The position numbers were made by a program, and so were the translations under genes. The notes under the pieces are model-generated. The model had not been told where the DNA came from and did no database searches. It saw nothing but the letters and a program-made list of their open reading frames with translations. Below are positions 29,494 to 36,665 of a stretch of 64,000 nucleotides of DNA, in pieces. Every line of letters begins with the position of its first letter. The first letter of the stretch is position 1. The stretch covers positions 725,042 through 789,041 of the forward strand of contig NZ_FREX01000002.1 of NCBI RefSeq assembly GCF_900143565.1. Reading direction: 5' to 3'. Source of the DNA: Pseudovibrio sp. Alg231-02. GTDB lineage: Bacteria > Pseudomonadota > Alphaproteobacteria > Rhizobiales > Stappiaceae.

Positions 29494-29784
29494 TTAGTTA
29501 TTTTTGTTGTCAACCACGCAGGTGTAACCAATGAGGGAATGGTTGGAGTCTTTGGTTACGACATAGGCGCGCTCTGTTTCTTCATGTGTTGCGCAGTAGG
29601 AGGCGTTTGCAACGTAGCGGTCGTAAAGGCCCGGGCCGGTTGCGAGAACGATTGCACCTTTGTCCTGTACGAGTGATTTTGCCTGGGAGGCAGTCAGGTC
29701 ACCGGTGTTCACCAGAGCAGCCTGAGCGATGGAAGCAGCAGATACGAGGCCGAGTACGGATAGGGTCAGAGCGATCTTTTTCAT
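29494..29784 (-). CDS. Small secreted protein, two-cysteine paralogue 2
   Basis: This 96-residue exported protein starts at MKKIALTLSVLGLVSAASIA (29784); an ATG five codons upstream is less likely because the paralogues begin at MKK. The mature domain shows DLTASQAKSLVQDKGAIVLA, LYDRYVANASYC and SNHSLIGYTCVV, with two cysteines. The first 64 residues are identical to those of the next paralogue at 29901, apart from none that I could find, and about 95 bp are identical at DNA level, so duplication or gene conversion is recent. Function unknown. Confidence 0.78.
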   Translation of the reverse strand: MKKIALTLSVLGLVSAASIAQAALVNTGDLTASQAKSLVQDKGAIVLATGPGLYDRYVANASYCATHEETERAYVVTKDSNHSLIGYTCVVDNKNN

Positions 29785-29822
29785 TGGTCTTACTTTCAAT
29801 TTTTAATTTGTGTCATTTGGGG

Positions 29823-29854
29823 AGGGAAAGACTGGGGAGGAACAGTCTTTCCCT
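29823..29854 (-). promoter_or_regulatory. Leader hairpin with CCTCC loop, copy B
   Basis: A perfect 12-bp stem (AGGGAAAGACTG with CAGTCTTTCCCT in the plus-strand reading) encloses an 8-nt loop that reads TTCCTCCC on the minus-strand RNA. It sits 39 bp upstream of the start codon of the middle paralogue. It is the strongest of the three copies. Confidence 0.6.
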
Positions 29855-29877
29855 AAGGGGCTGATGGGAGAGGCTCT

Positions 29878-29896
29878 CTAACTTGAGGCGAGTTAG
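29878..29896. repeat. 19-bp palindromic repeat, copy 3 (3' flank)
   Basis: CTAACTTGAGGCGAGTTAG, identical to the copy at 29051, lies 4 bp beyond the stop of the third tandem paralogue. It marks the downstream border of the repeat unit. Confidence 0.7.
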
Positions 29897-29900
29897 AGGC

Positions 29901-30191
29901 TTAGTTATCTCTGTTTTCGACGACGCAGGTGTAACCGATGAGGGAGCTGTTGGAGTCTTTGGTTACGACGTAAGCGCGCTGAGTTTCTTCGTGTGAAGCA
30001 CAGTAAGAAGCGTTTGCAACGTAGCGGTCGTAAAGACCTGGGCCGGTTGCGAGGACGATTGCGCCTTTGTCCTGTACGAGTGATTTTGCCTGGGAGGCAG
30101 TCAGGTCACCGGTGTTCACCAGAGCAGCCTGAGCGATGGAAGCAGCAGATACGAGGCCAAGTACGGATAGGGTCAGAGCGATCTTTTTCAT
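29901..30191 (-). CDS. Small secreted protein, two-cysteine paralogue 3
   Basis: This 96-residue exported protein has signal peptide MKKIALTLSVLGLVSAASIA plus QA, then the family domain with KSLVQDKGAIVLATGPGLYD, SYCASHEETQRAYVVTKDSN and IGYTCVVENRDN. Like paralogues 1 and 2 it keeps only the second and fourth family cysteines. It is the promoter-proximal gene of the tandem triplet on the minus strand, behind a 490-bp AT-rich region without genes. Function unknown; a structural or envelope role is one guess among several. Confidence 0.78.
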   Translation of the reverse strand: MKKIALTLSVLGLVSAASIAQAALVNTGDLTASQAKSLVQDKGAIVLATGPGLYDRYVANASYCASHEETQRAYVVTKDSNSSLIGYTCVVENRDN

Positions 30192-30225
30192 TTGTTTTAC
30201 TTTCAGTTCTAGTCATTTTCAGAGC

Positions 30226-30250
30226 GAAAGACCGGGAGGAGCAGTCTTTC
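30226..30250 (-). promoter_or_regulatory. Leader hairpin with CCTCC loop, copy C
   Basis: GAAAGAC (30226-30232) and GTCTTTC (30244-30250) pair around an 11-nt loop that reads TGCTCCTCCCG on the minus-strand RNA. It lies 35 bp upstream of the start codon of the third paralogue. The loop core CTCCTCC is shared with copies A and B. Confidence 0.55.
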
Positions 30251-30742
30251 TGATGGGGTTTTGCCGATGTTGGTTGTTACTTCGGCGTGTCTTTTCAATT
30301 TAGACTGATACAAGGCAACTCCGTGCCGCCTTATATCTTGTGTTTTGTAGTTATCTTGTTTTTCTTCAAGCTTATTTTTGTTGTATGCTTTGTTTTTTGA
30401 TGTTTGTGGTTTGTTGTTGTTCGTTGATGATTGTATGTTTACTGGAAATTTTTGAGTAAGATGTGTTTTGGAACACAAAATTTTCTTTTCGCAACTTTGA
30501 ATTTAAGCCGGTAACGAACTCGTGTCTTCGTGTTCTTGGGGATTACTTGCCTGTCTGTGATCAAGCTCACACTTTTGCTTGATGGTGGTGCAGAAAGGAG
30601 TTCTCAACCGCCTGTTGGTCATGCCGAACGGGCAAGGTGAGTTTCGCAGGATGTGGATGAAGGATTCGAATGTGGGTAACTGTAGCTGCGTTTTATGGTG
30701 CAACTGCAGTGTATTTGCGTGAAATGTGGATCTTCAAAGGGC
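30251..30742. other. 492-bp region without a gene
   Basis: This stretch is rich in T, G and A (notably 30290-30480) and holds no convincing reading frame on either strand. It should contain the minus-strand promoter of the tandem small-protein genes. No clear -35/-10 pair, repeat or RNA gene could be defended. Confidence 0.5.
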
Positions 30743-31063
30743 TCAGTCGAAGATATCGGAGCCGAATGGTCCTTCGCCGCTGTTGTAACCCGGCTCACAT
30801 GAATAGCCGATGAAGCAGCGCTTCTGGTCTTTTGTGGGGACCCAGCGGCTCATCAAGCGTTCGTAAGGCTGACAGAACTGGAGACCTGCGACGAAACGGT
30901 CGTAGGTACGAACGCCAGTGCTTAATACAATGCCGCCAGCACGCTGTACGACAGAGCGGGCTTCAAGACAGGACATTTGCCGTGTATCAGGGCGTGCGTG
31001 CGCTGTGGTGGAAACCATGAGAGCCAGAGTGCTCGAAAGAACGAGCAGTGTTGATATCCGCAT
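30743..31063 (-). CDS. Small secreted protein, four-cysteine paralogue 4
   Basis: This is a 106-residue exported protein starting at MRISTLLVLSSTLALMVSTT (31063), with GGAGGAGACT directly upstream on the minus strand. After the signal peptide (ending AHA) come RPDTRQMSCLEARSVVQRAG, GIVLSTGVRTYDRFVAGLQF and VPTKDQKRCFIGYSC. The mature domain has four cysteines, so two disulfides are possible. A Gly/Asp-rich tail of about 18 residues follows the last cysteine and is absent from the others. It is collinear with the three two-cysteine paralogues and the adjacent gene at 31078. Confidence 0.78.
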   Translation of the reverse strand: MRISTLLVLSSTLALMVSTTAHARPDTRQMSCLEARSVVQRAGGIVLSTGVRTYDRFVAGLQFCQPYERLMSRWVPTKDQKRCFIGYSCEPGYNSGEGPFGSDIFD

Positions 31064-31077
31064 AGTCTCCTCCCTTA

Positions 31078-31380
31078 TTACTGGTTCTGCCGTGTGCGTG
31101 GTGAGCAGCGATAACCGATCTGGCAGGAGTTGTTGTCTTTGGTCTGGGTCCACTCTCTGCGAAGCACTTCATTGTGCAGGCAATACCTGATGTTGCTCAC
31201 AAAGCGCTCATAGGTTCGCGGGCCTGTGGTCAGGACAACGCCTCCACGGCTGTTGACCAGTTGCTTTGCCTGCTCGCATGTCAGGGCCCTTGCATCCGGC
31301 CGTGCCTGAGCATTGGCTGAGGCTACCCACAATAGAGTTATGAGACTACCGGCAATAATGGTGGAGGAGGCATTACGCAT
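31078..31380 (-). CDS. Small secreted protein, four-cysteine paralogue 5
   Basis: This 100-residue exported protein starts at MRNASSTIIAGSLITLLWVA (31380); the longer in-frame extension upstream is not signal-peptide-like. The signal peptide ends near ANAQA and the mature part reads RPDARALTCEQAKQLVNSRG, VVLTTGPRTYERFVSNIRYC and TQTKDNNSCQIGYRCSP. Four cysteines match paralogue 4. The gene precedes paralogue 4 by 14 bp, so both are probably cotranscribed. This is the form most like small secreted proteins I recall from other Rhizobiales-type genomes; no function is known to me. Confidence 0.78.
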   Translation of the reverse strand: MRNASSTIIAGSLITLLWVASANAQARPDARALTCEQAKQLVNSRGGVVLTTGPRTYERFVSNIRYCLHNEVLRREWTQTKDNNSCQIGYRCSPRTRQNQ

Positions 31381-31517
31381 GGGATCAGTTGCCTTACAAA
31401 GCAGATGTTGGTGCTGGCGTGAACGCCGCAGTTCCATATGTTTTGAAGGCAATAGCCCAAAAGTGCGAGTATCAAGGTGAGCGGTGGTTAGCCGGTTCTA
31501 AAGAAGATGCCGGTGAT

Positions 31518-31898
31518 TTAACTTTTTGCAGCAGGGCGTGCACGTGTGACTTCTACGCCAAACCCGCCTGTATGAACCGGCACCGGGGCAGAGGGTTTAT
31601 TCACTTTCACAGTGATCTTGGAGATTCGCTGATCCATCGCGAAAACGGCCTCACAAATTGCTCCGGCAAGACGTTCCAGCAGATTGAAGCGGGAGTTGGT
31701 CACAACATCCTCGACAGTTTTTGCAAGGGTGCCGTAGCAGATGGTGTCTTCGTAGTCATCTGAAACAGTTGCCTTTTCAAAATCGGCCCAACAGGTCAGA
31801 TCAATGATAAAGCGTTGGCCCAATTTAGCTTCTTCATCATGGAGACCATGGAATGCATAGAAAGACAGGCCTTCCAGAAAAATCTTGTTTTCATTCAT
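31518..31898 (-). CDS. folB: Dihydroneopterin aldolase
   Basis: This 126-residue FolB-type enzyme cleaves 7,8-dihydroneopterin to 6-hydroxymethyl-dihydropterin and glycolaldehyde in folate synthesis. The motifs IFLEGLSFYAFHGLHDEEAK, GQRFIIDL, the tyrosine in DTICYGTLAKTVE and the lysine in ITVKVNKPSAPVP match the family. It is divergent from pccA and upstream of the small secreted-protein genes. No other folate gene is nearby. Confidence 0.93.
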   Translation of the reverse strand: MNENKIFLEGLSFYAFHGLHDEEAKLGQRFIIDLTCWADFEKATVSDDYEDTICYGTLAKTVEDVVTNSRFNLLERLAGAICEAVFAMDQRISKITVKVNKPSAPVPVHTGGFGVEVTRARPAAKS

Positions 31899-32146
31899 TG
31901 TTTGGCTCCTGAGGACTTTCCGACTGTTGGAAAACTGTGTTGCCAGAGGTGAGAGAGAAACTCAACGCATTTTAAGAGATAATGCTCTGTATTTGGGTGA
32001 AACCCCGTCAAAACTTTGATGCTTTGCGCATCCATTGCCCCTACGAAAGTGCGATGGTTCTTCGCCCAATTGTGAGGTTGCGGAAGTGCGTAGAGATGCC
32101 TACAACCCTGCACTGTAAATAAAGAAGGTGTGTATGTGGGATGGGC

Positions 32147-34159
32147 ATGTTTTCAAAGATTCTGATCGCAAACCGTGGGGAAATCGCCTGCCGTGTTATC
32201 AAAACGGCAAAAACGATGGGGATCAAAACGGTTGCTGTTTACTCCGATGCGGACCGAGATGCGCTTCATGTGGAGATGGCTGATGAGGCCGTTCACATTG
32301 GTGAACCGGCTGCAGCGAAATCATACCTTGTGATCGACAAGATTATTGAAGCATGTAAGCAGACCGGTGCTGAGGCTGTTCATCCAGGTTATGGCTTTCT
32401 TTCTGAACGCGCAGAATTCTGTGAGCGTTTGAAGCAGGAAGGCATTGTCTTTATCGGCCCCAATCCAAAAGCGATTGAGGTGATGGGAGATAAGATCACC
32501 TCCAAGCGATTTGCGGCTGAAGCTGATGTTTCCACTGTACCTGGATATATGGGGCTGATTGAAAGCCCTGAAGATGCCAAGCGGATTGCCTCTGAGGTTG
32601 GTTACCCGGTGATGATTAAAGCCTCCGCCGGTGGCGGCGGTAAAGGCATGCGTATTGCCTGGAATGATGAAGAGGCCATGGATGGCTTCGAGCGCGCAAA
32701 GTCTGAAGCTATCAGCTCCTTTGGCGATGATCGTATCTTCATCGAGAAGTTTATTGAGAACCCGCGCCATATTGAAATTCAGGTGCTGGGCGATAAACAC
32801 GGCAATGCGGTTTATCTGGGTGAGCGCGAGTGTTCCATTCAGCGTCGTAACCAGAAGGTGATTGAAGAAGCGCCGTCTCCTTTGCTGGACGAAGAAACTC
32901 GCCGCAAGATGGGTGAGCAGGCAGTCGCGCTTGCCAAGGCTGTTGACTATGACAGCGCGGGTACTGTTGAGTTTGTTGCTGGACAGGACAAGAGCTTCTT
33001 CTTTCTTGAGATGAACACCCGCCTTCAGGTGGAACATCCGGTGACTGAACTGATCACTGGTGTGGATCTGGTTGAGCAGATGATCCGTGTTGCAGCTGGT
33101 GAAGAGCTTTCTTTGAAGCAGGAAGAGGTCAAGCTGAATGGCTGGTCTGTTGAAAGTCGTATCTATGCTGAGGATCCGTACCGCAACTTCCTGCCGTCCA
33201 TTGGCCGCCTGACGCGCTATCGTCCACCTGCAGAAGGTGATCACGGTACTTATGTGGTGCGTAATGATACTGGCGTGGTGGAAGGCTCTGAAATCTCCAT
33301 GTTCTACGATCCGATGATCGCAAAATTGGTGACCTATGCGCCGACACGAGCTGAAGCGATTGAAGGCATGAGCACTGCACTTGATGAGTTTCAGGTGGAT
33401 GGCATCCAGCACAATGTGCCGTTTCTTGCATCTCTCATGAAGCATCCGCGCTGGCGGTCTGGTCAGTTGGCAACTGGCTTTATTGCCGATGAGTATCCAG
33501 ATGGGTTTGAACCAGCTACACCTGATGCTGGGGCTCGTAATGTGCTGGCATCTGTTGCACTTTCCATGCACCTGATTGAGCGTGAGCGTCTGGATCACTT
33601 GCCGGGTCGCCTGCGTCCGCATCATGGCGGTGTGCGCCGTGAGTGGGGCGTTCTCATCAATGGTGAGAAGTTGGATGCTGAGTTGATTGAAGGCATGGCG
33701 GCAACACCACTTGATATTGATGTGTGTGTTGAAGGTGGTGCTCGCGAACGCGTTGCCTCCTCCTGGGTTCCGGGCGATATGCTTTGGAAAGGTCACGTTG
33801 GTGATCGTGCTGTAAGTGCCCAAGTGCGGTCTGTTGAGAATGGCTACCAGCTGGACTGGCAAGGCTATTCTGTTGTTGCCAAGGTGATGACGCCTCGCAA
33901 TGCTGAGCTTGCAGCACTGATGCCTGAGAAGGTTGCGCCGGATACATCCAACCTGTTGCTTTGCCCAATGCCAGGCCTTGTTGTTTCTCTTCATGTAGAA
34001 GAGGGGCAGGAAGTGAAAGCTGGAGAGCAGCTGGCCATTGTTGAAGCCATGAAAATGGAAAATGTGCTTCGGGCCGAACGTGATTGTGTGGTAAGCGCTA
34101 TCAAGGCTGCACCGGGTGACAGTCTGGCAGTTGATGCTGTTATCATGGAATTTGAATAA
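32147..34159 (+). CDS. pccA: Propionyl-CoA carboxylase alpha subunit (biotin-containing)
   Basis: This subunit of about 670 residues contains biotin carboxylase (about 1-445: ILIANRGEIACRV, ATP-grasp loop ASAGGGGKGMRIA, EMNTRLQVEHPVTE), a linking BT domain and a C-terminal biotinyl domain with the biotinylated lysine in VEAMKMENVL. With PccB it makes methylmalonyl-CoA from propionyl-CoA. ATG 32147 gives the usual MF-KILIANRG start and has GGGA upstream; ATG 32141, two codons earlier, is equally possible. pccB lies 3.2 kb upstream, with six minus-strand genes between. Confidence 0.93.
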   Translation: MFSKILIANRGEIACRVIKTAKTMGIKTVAVYSDADRDALHVEMADEAVHIGEPAAAKSYLVIDKIIEACKQTGAEAVHPGYGFLSERAEFCERLKQEGIVFIGPNPKAIEVMGDKITSKRFAAEADVSTVPGYMGLIESPEDAKRIASEVGYPVMIKASAGGGGKGMRIAWNDEEAMDGFERAKSEAISSFGDDRIFIEKFIENPRHIEIQVLGDKHGNAVYLGERECSIQRRNQKVIEEAPSPLLDEETRRKMGEQAVALAKAVDYDSAGTVEFVAGQDKSFFFLEMNTRLQVEHPVTELITGVDLVEQMIRVAAGEELSLKQEEVKLNGWSVESRIYAEDPYRNFLPSIGRLTRYRPPAEGDHGTYVVRNDTGVVEGSEISMFYDPMIAKLVTYAPTRAEAIEGMSTALDEFQVDGIQHNVPFLASLMKHPRWRSGQLATGFIADEYPDGFEPATPDAGARNVLASVALSMHLIERERLDHLPGRLRPHHGGVRREWGVLINGEKLDAELIEGMAATPLDIDVCVEGGARERVASSWVPGDMLWKGHVGDRAVSAQVRSVENGYQLDWQGYSVVAKVMTPRNAELAALMPEKVAPDTSNLLLCPMPGLVVSLHVEEGQEVKAGEQLAIVEAMKMENVLRAERDCVVSAIKAAPGDSLAVDAVIMEFE

Positions 34160-34194
34160 GGAGTTGGTGCGAAGCCAATTCCTATGTTGAGGAT

Positions 34195-34857
34195 TTGGCT
34201 TTGCGCACTCTGCTTTTTGATCTGGATGGAACGCTGACAGACCCTTTTGTCGGCATTGTAACGAGCGTTCAATACGCGCTTGAAAAGCTTGGCCGCGACG
34301 TTCCTCCTGCTGAAGATCTTGCCTTTGTCATCGGGCCGCCTCTCACAGAAACCTATCGCCAGCTTCTCAATACGGAAGATGAAGAGCTGATCCTTGAGGG
34401 GATTCGCCTTTATCGCGAGCGCTTCACCACTGTTGGGCTTTATGAAAACGTGCGTTACGATGGGATCATTGAGCTGCTGCAGGCTGCTAAGGAGCGTGGG
34501 GACCGGTTGTTCGTGTGTACGTCCAAGCCTTGGGTTTATGCGGAAAAGATTGTCGCGCATTTTGAGATGGATGGTTTTTTTGAGAAAACCTATGGCTGCG
34601 AGTTGGACATGACCCGCGGTAATAAGGTGGATCTTCTGGCTTATCTGTTGGAGCAGGAAGGTCTGGAAGCGTCTCAGTGTCTCATGATTGGCGATCGCAA
34701 ACACGATATTATTGCAGCGAAAGAAAATGGTGTCCGATCCGTTGGTGTGCTCTGGGGCTACGGCTCTGAAAGTGAGCTTGCAGATTGCGGAGCTGATACC
34801 GTGGTTGCTTCGCGTGAAGAGCTTGCCGCTCACCTTGCTGACAGTCTTGTCGTCTGA
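34195..34857 (+). CDS. HAD-superfamily phosphatase (Gph-like)
   Basis: This HAD hydrolase of about 220 residues has motif I LLFDLDGTLTDP, a helical cap (about 15-85), motif II VCTSKPWVYA and motif IV MIGDRKHDIIAAKENG. It resembles phosphoglycolate phosphatase-like proteins. No ATG fits the reading frame: the start is a TTG, either 34195 or 34201. The second is 8 nt from GAGGA and may be the true one. It follows pccA by 35 bp and precedes the GGCT-like gene by 24 bp. Confidence 0.82.
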   Translation: MALRTLLFDLDGTLTDPFVGIVTSVQYALEKLGRDVPPAEDLAFVIGPPLTETYRQLLNTEDEELILEGIRLYRERFTTVGLYENVRYDGIIELLQAAKERGDRLFVCTSKPWVYAEKIVAHFEMDGFFEKTYGCELDMTRGNKVDLLAYLLEQEGLEASQCLMIGDRKHDIIAAKENGVRSVGVLWGYGSESELADCGADTVVASREELAAHLADSLVV

Positions 34858-34881
34858 CCTTCTTTGTAATGAGTTGAATTG

Positions 34882-35304
34882 ATGCCGATTTATTTCGCTT
34901 ATGGCCGCTTGATGAACCCGAAGACCATGGCAAGCCGTTGCCCGCAAGCCAAAGCGCTGGGGCCAGCTTCCATGGATGGCTATCGCTTTATCGTGACGTC
35001 CGAAGGCGTTCCTTCCATGGTGAAAGCGCCGGGGAAGCGTGTTCACGGTGTTCTGTGGGATTGCCGCATCGGGGAAGTTACAATTGTGGATGGCGCAGAG
35101 GCGCTTTTCCGCAAGGGGCTGGACAAGGTCTTTCTTCCGGTTCGAAGCGGTGGGCAGAATAAGTCTGCCATTATGTATATGAGCCGCACTGTGCGGACGG
35201 GGAAGCCTCACGTAAAAGCGTGGGAAGGTGTTTTAGAAGCTGCAGAACACTGGGATTTCCCCGAGCCATACCGTGAGGAACTGCGCCAGTGGGATCTGCG
35301 ATAG
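34882..35304 (+). CDS. Gamma-glutamylcyclotransferase-like protein
   Basis: This 140-residue protein looks like the GGCT/AIG2-like fold. The N-terminal motif IYFAYGRLMNPKTMASRCPQ replaces the usual YGSN glycine loop, then VHGVLWDCR and the acidic segment VDGAEALFRKG follow, where the general base would lie. The C-terminal third (AWEGVLEAAEHWDFPEPYRE) is helical. ATG 34882 is preferred to a TTG one codon earlier. The substrate is unknown; the altered YGRLM loop makes a plain glutathione-related role uncertain. Confidence 0.6.
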   Translation: MPIYFAYGRLMNPKTMASRCPQAKALGPASMDGYRFIVTSEGVPSMVKAPGKRVHGVLWDCRIGEVTIVDGAEALFRKGLDKVFLPVRSGGQNKSAIMYMSRTVRTGKPHVKAWEGVLEAAEHWDFPEPYREELRQWDLR

Positions 35305-35441
35305 CAGCTCTCCTGGCATCAAGTTGTGAGGCAGTATTGGGGTGACAGTCCGTTCACAAACGCGTTTTCAGTTAGACTGAAAGACAACTCGCAATTTCCT
35401 GAGAATCTGTTAGAAATCAGGTCTCCCTATGATGGGAGATA

Positions 35442-35583
35442 ATTCTCAGGGCGGGGTGTAATTCCCTACCGGTGGTGATGGGCCTTCGAGCCATAAGTCC
35501 GCGAGCGCCTTCCATATTCAGGAAGGGTCAGCAGATCCGGTGAGAACCCGGAACCGACGGTTATAGTCCGGATGAAAGAGAAT
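35442..35583 (+). ncRNA. FMN riboswitch (RFN element)
   Basis: The sequence carries the conserved RFN blocks: TCTCAGGGCGGGGTGTAATT, CCCTACCGGTGGT, the GATCCGGTGAGAACCCGGA block, and GCCGACGG-like CCGACGGTTATAGTCCGGAT, ending GAAAGAGAAT. The closing helix P1 is ATTCTC (35442-35447) with GAGAAT (35578-35583). A second GAGAAT at 35401-35406 could compete for the same strand. No T-tract terminator follows, so control may be at translation or by the competing pairing. It precedes a DMT transporter by 138 nt. Confidence 0.95.
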
Positions 35584-35720
35584 GTGGGTGAGGGGTGTTT
35601 TGAACCGCACTGTTTGCTTGCGCGTCCTGATTCAATGAAACGTGGCTGTTGTTGGCCCTTTGGATCAGAAAGATTTCTTATGTTTATTCCGTTTTTATCT
35701 CGTGAATTTGAGGTGCGTGT

Positions 35721-36620
35721 ATGAGTTCATCACGCAGTTCTACTCGCTCGTCCGCAGCTGTTGTGGGCGCAAGCTGGATGGTTTTTGCTGGTGCGGCTTT
35801 TGCTATCACCAACTCTGCCATGCAGTATCTGACGATGGTGCAGGGGGTGAGTTCTACCAGTGCAACCTTCTGGCAATACCTGATCTCGCTTGTTGCGATG
35901 CTGCCAGTGATCTGGCGCATTGGTGTTGACGGATTGCACACAGAACAATTGGCGCTGCATATCTTCCGCGTCTTTCTGGCAGCGCTGGGCGTTCAGTTCT
36001 GGGTGGCTGGTTTGGCGAATGGTGTGCCAATCTGGCAGGCGATTGCGCTTTTGATGACGTCTCCATTCTTCGTGACCATTGGAGCGGCGTTGTTCTTGCG
36101 TGAGACTGCAAGCAGGCAGCGCTGGGCAGCGACAGCGGTTGGCTTTGTGGGCGGCATGATTATCCTGAGTCCTTGGGATGATGCCTTTCAACTGGTTGCT
36201 TTTCTACCGATTATTGCCGCTCTGCTGTGGGGTTCTTCTATTCTTTGTATGAAGAAGCTGGAAGAGCGTGAGAGCCCGCAATCTGTTACGCTCTATCTTC
36301 TTCTGCTGCTGACACCAGTTAATTTCGTCCTGGCTTTCCTGGCTCCAGGTGGTTTGGCAATGCCGGTTGGCATGAACATGTGGTGGCTGATTATTCTGGC
36401 AGGGCTTTTGGGCGCGATTGCGCAAGGCTCACTGGCTATGGCCTATGAGAAGGTTGATGCAGCTTATCTGCAGCCGTTTGATCATCTCAAGCTGCCTCTC
36501 AATGTGCTTTGTGGATTTCTTATTTTCGGCTGGGTACCACCGGGCAACTTGTGGCTTGGGGCTGCGCTGATCATTGGTGCATCGCTCTATACTGTGCATG
36601 TGGAGCGCAAACAGAACTAA
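35721..36620 (+). CDS. ribN: DMT-family transporter, probable riboflavin importer RibN
   Basis: This 299-residue inner membrane protein has about ten hydrophobic helices and two EamA domains (about 12-145 and 160-295). It begins MSSSRSSTRSSAAVVGASWM and contains DAAYLQPFDHLKLPLNVLCG near the end. EamA proteins transport many metabolites. The FMN riboswitch directly upstream points to flavin, and RibN-type riboflavin importers of this family in Rhizobiales are known to sit behind such riboswitches. The name is therefore inferred from context plus family, not from a specific motif. It is followed by its own terminator. Confidence 0.8.
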   Translation: MSSSRSSTRSSAAVVGASWMVFAGAAFAITNSAMQYLTMVQGVSSTSATFWQYLISLVAMLPVIWRIGVDGLHTEQLALHIFRVFLAALGVQFWVAGLANGVPIWQAIALLMTSPFFVTIGAALFLRETASRQRWAATAVGFVGGMIILSPWDDAFQLVAFLPIIAALLWGSSILCMKKLEERESPQSVTLYLLLLLTPVNFVLAFLAPGGLAMPVGMNMWWLIILAGLLGAIAQGSLAMAYEKVDAAYLQPFDHLKLPLNVLCGFLIFGWVPPGNLWLGAALIIGASLYTVHVERKQN

Positions 36621-36623
36621 TTG

Positions 36624-36652
36624 AAAAGCCCGGTCTAATTGCCGGGCTTTTT
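36624..36652 (+). terminator. Intrinsic terminator after the RibN-type gene
   Basis: AAAAGCCCGG pairs with CCGGGCTTTT around an 8-nt loop and continues with further T residues. It lies between this gene and the convergent secreted-protein gene and can act in both directions. Confidence 0.9.
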
Positions 36653-36665
36653 CTTTAGGGAATAG

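Noticed and set aside
30503-30703. 66-codon minus-strand frame in the AT-rich gap
   Set aside because: There is no signal peptide like that of its neighbours, no Shine-Dalgarno sequence and no similarity to the adjacent family.
32321-33994. Long open frame (557 codons) antisense to pccA
   Set aside because: It lies wholly inside a well-supported biotin carboxylase gene, has no family motifs, and its composition is that expected from the opposite strand of a coding region.
35642-35929. 95-codon frame between the riboswitch and the transporter
   Set aside because: It mostly overlaps the transporter start in another frame; the product has no coherent pattern and the riboswitch-transporter arrangement explains the region.
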